In this document: positions 60,837 through 64,000 of the stretch, one piece after another
Position numbering within the stretch: position 1 is the first letter of the stretch
Layout of the letters: every line of letters begins with the position of its first letter
Assembly (NCBI RefSeq): GCF_015708085.1
Contig: NZ_JADNYM010000024.1
Coordinates: forward strand, 1-64,000
DNA: 64,000 nucleotides
From: Arthrobacter terrae
GTDB taxonomy: Bacteria > Actinomycetota > Actinomycetes > Actinomycetales > Micrococcaceae
Direction: 5' to 3'
Notes under the pieces: generated by a model
What the model saw: only the letters and a program-made list of their open reading frames with translations
Databases searched by the model: none
What the model was told of the DNA's origin: nothing
Made by a program: the position numbers and the translations under genes

Positions 60837-62378
60837 CTACCCCAATGTTGGCATATACCGTCTGACGTGCCGGAGCCCGCGAGGTGAGCGCACTCTTTTG
60901 CTCATCGCCCGCCAGGCAATGGCATCAGCTGGTGGATGCTGCATCGGTCTGACCGAGGGACGGTCCATAGCTTTCCGCAACTTGCTTTGCCACCACAGCG
61001 CGGCGACACAGCTGACCACGGCGAGCCCGAAGAAAATTGCACGCTGCAGACCTGACGGCGAAAAACCTAGAAAGTGCGCCGGTGTCGCCAAGTAGGCCGC
61101 AAGGAGCACGCCGAGGACCAGGGTAAAAACCGAAACAACTCTTGAAATCAACCTAACCCTTGCATCGGCGAATTCTAAAAGATCTTGAGTATGCGTCCGG
61201 AAGGCCTGGTGCGACAGAAAGACAGAGTCTTCTTGGGCCTTGCGTGCCAGGATCGTTTCCTTCCCAGACGCTGCCAGTTGGTCCTTTAGGTGCAACAAGG
61301 TGGTCTCTTGCTTCGTCCAGGATGATGCGGATTTTTCATCCGATGGCTTTTCGGAGACAACAGCAGACCTTGATGAACCGGCAGCTCCTCGCCTGGTTCG
61401 TTTCCAAACTTCGGTGCTGAGCGCTTTACCCGCCGCAGATGGAGTCGTGAACGAAAAGCAAGCAGCCCTATCCGACATAGAGGTGTTGTTCCTGTGCCCA
61501 ATCGCCGTGGCAACAGGGACCTCGCTCCGTGCGATCGCCAGGGCGATGGAAGGGTGCTCATATGCCCTCAGTGAATTCCACGAACCACCACCACGGACAA
61601 TGAAGATGAGGTCATATCCAGTCTCGGCGGCTTTTGAAAAAGTAGACGCTATCATCTCCGTGGAATCTACGTTTGACTGTTGAAACGTCTTGTAGGTGAC
61701 ACGTACATGCCGCTCAATTCCTCTGACTTCACCTTGAAAGTCGGACAGCCCTTCGCTATCTGCTGGGGCCAAAACCAAAATTGTCTTGAGCGCGGCAGGG
61801 AACTCGGGGTAATAACCGACTTGTCCACAATGAATGGCCGAGCCACTGAGCCTGACAGTCGGCAGTTTCTCCTGTCGCAGCTTGTTCAACGTCGATTTAT
61901 CCTGCAGGTACATTGGGCCATTGAGGGTAAACGACTCTGCAATCTTCTCGACGTCCATAAACAGGTGTCCGGCACCGGTGAGACCGAGCTTGCCCTGAAC
62001 CTCAAGGACCATTCCCACCTTCATGGCCTCCTCTACGGACAGTGCGAACTGCCGAAAATAGGAATTGATTGTACGGAATTGCTTTCCGGAAATTCTGCAG
62101 GTAAGGGCGTGGGGCATGGTTCCCTCTGTAGCTGCGAGGTCGAATGTCCAACCTGCGCCGAGGCGCCTGAACTTGCGGCATTCGCCGCTGACAACCCTAA
62201 ACGGCTGGCCCTGGTTGAAACCCTGCTGTGTTGCCGTCATAGTTTCACTTACAGTTTGCAGCACACCAGCAAACCGACGGCCCCGTGGCCTTTCCCAATC
62301 GCTCACCACAACCCCCAATATCTTCGCTCCGGAACCAGCCACCTTGTTCAGCCCAAGCCTATGAGCACCCGCAGACAC
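60837..62378 (-). CDS. Exonuclease VII large-subunit-like protein with C-terminal membrane anchor
   Basis: A 513-residue protein. TVSETMTATQQGFNQGQPFR and VSGECRKFRR (about 42-70) align with the N-terminal OB fold of XseA. The catalytic region contains IFIVRGGGSWNSLRAYE, VPVATAIGHRNN and TTPSAAGKAL (about 255-320), as in XseA; the Asp of the classical GHExD is Asn here. A charged helical region (about 340-410) is followed by two membrane helices (SVFTLVLGVLLAAYLA, FFGLAVVSCVAALWW; about 415-465), not found in XseA. No xseB gene is adjacent. GTG 62378 has no good ribosome site, but the OB fold requires a start upstream of 62252. It is AT-richer than its surroundings. Confidence 0.8.
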   Translation of the reverse strand: MSAGAHRLGLNKVAGSGAKILGVVVSDWERPRGRRFAGVLQTVSETMTATQQGFNQGQPFRVVSGECRKFRRLGAGWTFDLAATEGTMPHALTCRISGKQFRTINSYFRQFALSVEEAMKVGMVLEVQGKLGLTGAGHLFMDVEKIAESFTLNGPMYLQDKSTLNKLRQEKLPTVRLSGSAIHCGQVGYYPEFPAALKTILVLAPADSEGLSDFQGEVRGIERHVRVTYKTFQQSNVDSTEMIASTFSKAAETGYDLIFIVRGGGSWNSLRAYEHPSIALAIARSEVPVATAIGHRNNTSMSDRAACFSFTTPSAAGKALSTEVWKRTRRGAAGSSRSAVVSEKPSDEKSASSWTKQETTLLHLKDQLAASGKETILARKAQEDSVFLSHQAFRTHTQDLLEFADARVRLISRVVSVFTLVLGVLLAAYLATPAHFLGFSPSGLQRAIFFGLAVVSCVAALWWQSKLRKAMDRPSVRPMQHPPADAIAWRAMSKRVRSPRGLRHVRRYMPTLG

Positions 62379-62499
62379 GATGATTAACGGAAAGCCGGAT
62401 TTGCGCTCTTGGGCGTGAGGTTGTTGGTTGGACCGCTACGACAGCGCCTCCATGGAAAAGCACGGTATTGAGAAGGCCACCGCAGCGCCCACTGAACAG

Positions 62500-62795
62500 C
62501 AGCCCCTCCAACAGCACTGCGGCATCCGCCGCCCTCGGATCACTACCGGTGTGGCCGTCGGTTGTGGACGACGGGCTCATGGTTCCCATTGTTGCGCACG
62601 CAGACAAAAAGGGGCTGGACGAAACACACGGCCCAGACCCGCCTCCTGGCTGAACGCGCTCGTTCCTTGCGGCTGACCCCTGATGAATTCAGTGGCGCTA
62701 CCTTTACCATCAGCAACCTGGGGATGTACGGCATCGACAACTTCACCGCGCACATCAACCGGGTCCCGGAAGAACTGCTGAGAATGGTTTTCTGA
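62500..62795 (+). pseudogene. Frameshifted fragment of a 2-oxoacid dehydrogenase E2 acyltransferase
   Basis: Pieces of the E2 catalytic domain are spread over three frames: TGVAVG near 62550, [20 protein letters not shown] near 62567-62625, and then [20 protein letters not shown] with [19 protein letters not shown] up to 62775. The lipoyl and binding domains and the catalytic HxxxDG end are missing. It is a decayed remnant on the strand opposite to the ExoVII-like gene. Confidence 0.75.
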
Positions 62796-62798
62796 ACC

Positions 62799-63278
62799 TC
62801 AAGCGGCTCTCAAGTGAGCCAAGGTGAGCCCAATCGGGATGCTGATGAGGATCACCGCCAGTAAAATCCGGTAGGTCCACAGCGCCCACTGCGGCCCTTC
62901 ACCCTTACCCCGTACCGTACGGATCATCAGAGCGAGGGCTACGACGAGCAGAAGCCCGCCGGCGTCAACCACCAATGGCGTACGGGCCACGGTTCCGCCG
63001 ATCACGGCGGCACTGCCCACATTCCATGCCACAAGTTCAGCCGCAACTATTCGGAAGGTTAACCGCTGCGGTGCCAGCGCGCGCTGAGCGGCGCCGAAGG
63101 CGTTCTGTGCGACACCCGCCACCAGGACCTGATAGGCGGCAGCCCAGGAACCGTGCTCAAGACGCAACGGGCCCGTGGCCGCAGCAACAAGTCCACCCGA
63201 GACCACCCATGCGACCCCGAGGACGCGGAACAGGTCCGGGCGGAATCTGCCCAAACGCGGGGAATGGAGACCGGTCAT
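62799..63278 (-). CDS. Small integral membrane protein of unknown function
   Basis: A 159-residue protein with four to five hydrophobic helices (VLGVAWVVSGGLVAAATG, VLVAGVAQNAFGAA, LVVDAGGLLLVVALALMI, ILLAVILISIPIGLTLA). No known family is recognised. ATG 63278 was chosen because upstream codons to 63395 look random. It sits between two pseudogenes. Confidence 0.65.
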   Translation of the reverse strand: MTGLHSPRLGRFRPDLFRVLGVAWVVSGGLVAAATGPLRLEHGSWAAAYQVLVAGVAQNAFGAAQRALAPQRLTFRIVAAELVAWNVGSAAVIGGTVARTPLVVDAGGLLLVVALALMIRTVRGKGEGPQWALWTYRILLAVILISIPIGLTLAHLRAA

Positions 63279-63339
63279 GAAGCGGTCCCGGTATCCGGGG
63301 CAACAGTTATATATACCACCATGAGACCAACAGTACATG

Positions 63340-63687
63340 TCTTCTACAATCCGTAGAATAGACGAAGGGGAGAAGGTGTTGACTGGTATCTGCAACCGCG
63401 AGGATAGTCACCTGTTGGTCAGCGAATTCTCCCGGCGTACCTTCATGGATCAACTTCCGGGACCGGTCTTCATCGACGTCGTTCGCATGGACCTTGAGAA
63501 GCACATGCCGATTATGTGTGTCTTCTGGGAAGCCGTGCTCTTACGGCTTTCGATCGCTTGTACTCAGGTGGCCCGGTCGTCTTCATGCAAGGCCATCCGC
63601 AGTGCCCTCATGGCCCGCGGCATACCTGCCAAGGACATCCAGTATGAAGTGTTCGGGCCTGACTTATGGCTCCCCGATTTCCAATAA
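63340..63687 (+). pseudogene. Chimera of a group III truncated globin and a flavohaemoprotein reductase tail
   Basis: The N-terminal part (DSHLLVSEFSRRTFMD, VFIDVVRMDLEKHMPIMCVF) is the first half of a group III truncated haemoglobin. Near 63545 homology switches to the last residues of a flavohaemoglobin/ferredoxin-reductase (GPVVFMQ in one frame, then AIRSALMARGIPAKDIQY and EVFGPDLWLP in another). The globin F-H helices and most of the reductase are gone and a frameshift separates the parts. It is the product of a deletion between two respiratory or NO-detoxification genes. Confidence 0.72.
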
Positions 63688-63868
63688 CCGGATGGACATG
63701 ACCTGAAGGCTCGTGACCAGTCCGGAGTAGAGATCCCACGGCTCCAACTCACTACAGTGGAAGTGTGCACTACGTACCCGTAATGCCCGCAGTCGGCTGA
63801 TTTTCGCCTCCGTCCGCAACGCTTTCGGAAGTGTCCCGCATCAGCCTAATTGAGGAAAGGACGAACCG

Positions 63869-64000
63869 ATGTCAGATGATCTATTCCCCAAAGCAACCCC
63901 TGCGGTCGCGCAGCGCCGCAGGGAGCTGACGCCAACCACAACGGAGGCTTTCGAGAACTTCAGCAAGTCAGTCTTCGCCGAGGGTGCCCTGAACGAGCAA
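63869..64000 (+). CDS. Start of a carboxymuconolactone-decarboxylase-like gene, cut by window end
   Basis: The first 44 codons are visible, starting MSDDLFPKATPAVAQRRRE and going on TTEAFENFSKSVFAEG, the usual N-terminal helix pair of small CMD/AhpD-family proteins before the CxxC segment. GAGGAAAGG stands eight bases before the ATG. The catalytic part lies beyond the window, so the family is likely but not proven. Confidence 0.65.
   Translation, partial: MSDDLFPKATPAVAQRRRELTPTTTEAFENFSKSVFAEGALNEQ

Overview
The window is high-GC, densely packed chromosomal DNA. Codon use and gene content (LigC/Prim-Pol pair, PaaX-, IclR-, PucR- and PadR-type regulators, many catabolic operons, actinobacterial-style short Shine-Dalgarno leaders) point to an Arthrobacter-like member of the Micrococcaceae. 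This is inferred from the sequence alone. No rRNA, tRNA, CRISPR array, complete insertion sequence or integrase was seen.

Layout. 0-9.3 kb: a cut-off C-terminus, a RutE-type reductase, a uracil-DNA-glycosylase-like protein, LigC facing a LigD-like polymerase, DoxX, a DHFR-like protein, an AraC/glyoxalase pair, an ABC-F ATPase and an aldo/keto reductase. 9.3-22 kb: the most coherent block, an aromatic-amine degradation island. A cyclase-family hydrolase resembling isatin hydrolase overlaps a ThDP enzyme. Divergent from them are a thioesterase and a PaaX-like regulator, then a Rid-family protein, an FAH-family hydrolase, a cupin, a TesB-like thioesterase, an aminobenzoate-type CoA ligase, a two-domain 2-aminobenzoyl-CoA monooxygenase/reductase and an aromatic-acid MFS permease. 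I infer a route isatin -> isatinate -> anthranilate -> 2-aminobenzoyl-CoA with an unusual lower pathway. 22-34 kb: an SDR and an MFS carrier, then a divergent pair of operons: a polar amino-acid type ABC importer with IclR regulator and both FMN- and FAD-type 2-hydroxyacid oxidases on one side, and an aminotransferase, an orphan Rieske oxygenase and an unknown protein on the other.

34-45.5 kb: a sulfide:quinone-type flavoprotein, a diacylglycerol-kinase-like protein, a UbiB-type kinase and PadR; an operon of peptidase-like hydrolase, APC permease and formamidase-family protein with a divergent FadR-type regulator; a deletion-fused pseudogene; an encapsulated-ferritin-like protein without encapsulin; and a DUF421 membrane protein. 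45.7-51.6 kb: a complete ribose operon rbsR-A-C-B-K-D with a twin operator. 52-60.7 kb: a small FHA-domain unit, then a PucR regulator divergent from an operon of MHS permease, ThDP enzyme, amidohydrolase and M20-type carbamoylase.

60.7-64 kb is different in character: an exonuclease VII large-subunit-like protein carrying a C-terminal membrane anchor, surrounded by gene debris (an E2 acyltransferase fragment and a globin/flavohaemoprotein chimera), ending in the start of a carboxymuconolactone-decarboxylase-like gene. The two best candidates for undescribed biology are the ExoVII-like membrane protein and the isatin/2-aminobenzoyl-CoA island.
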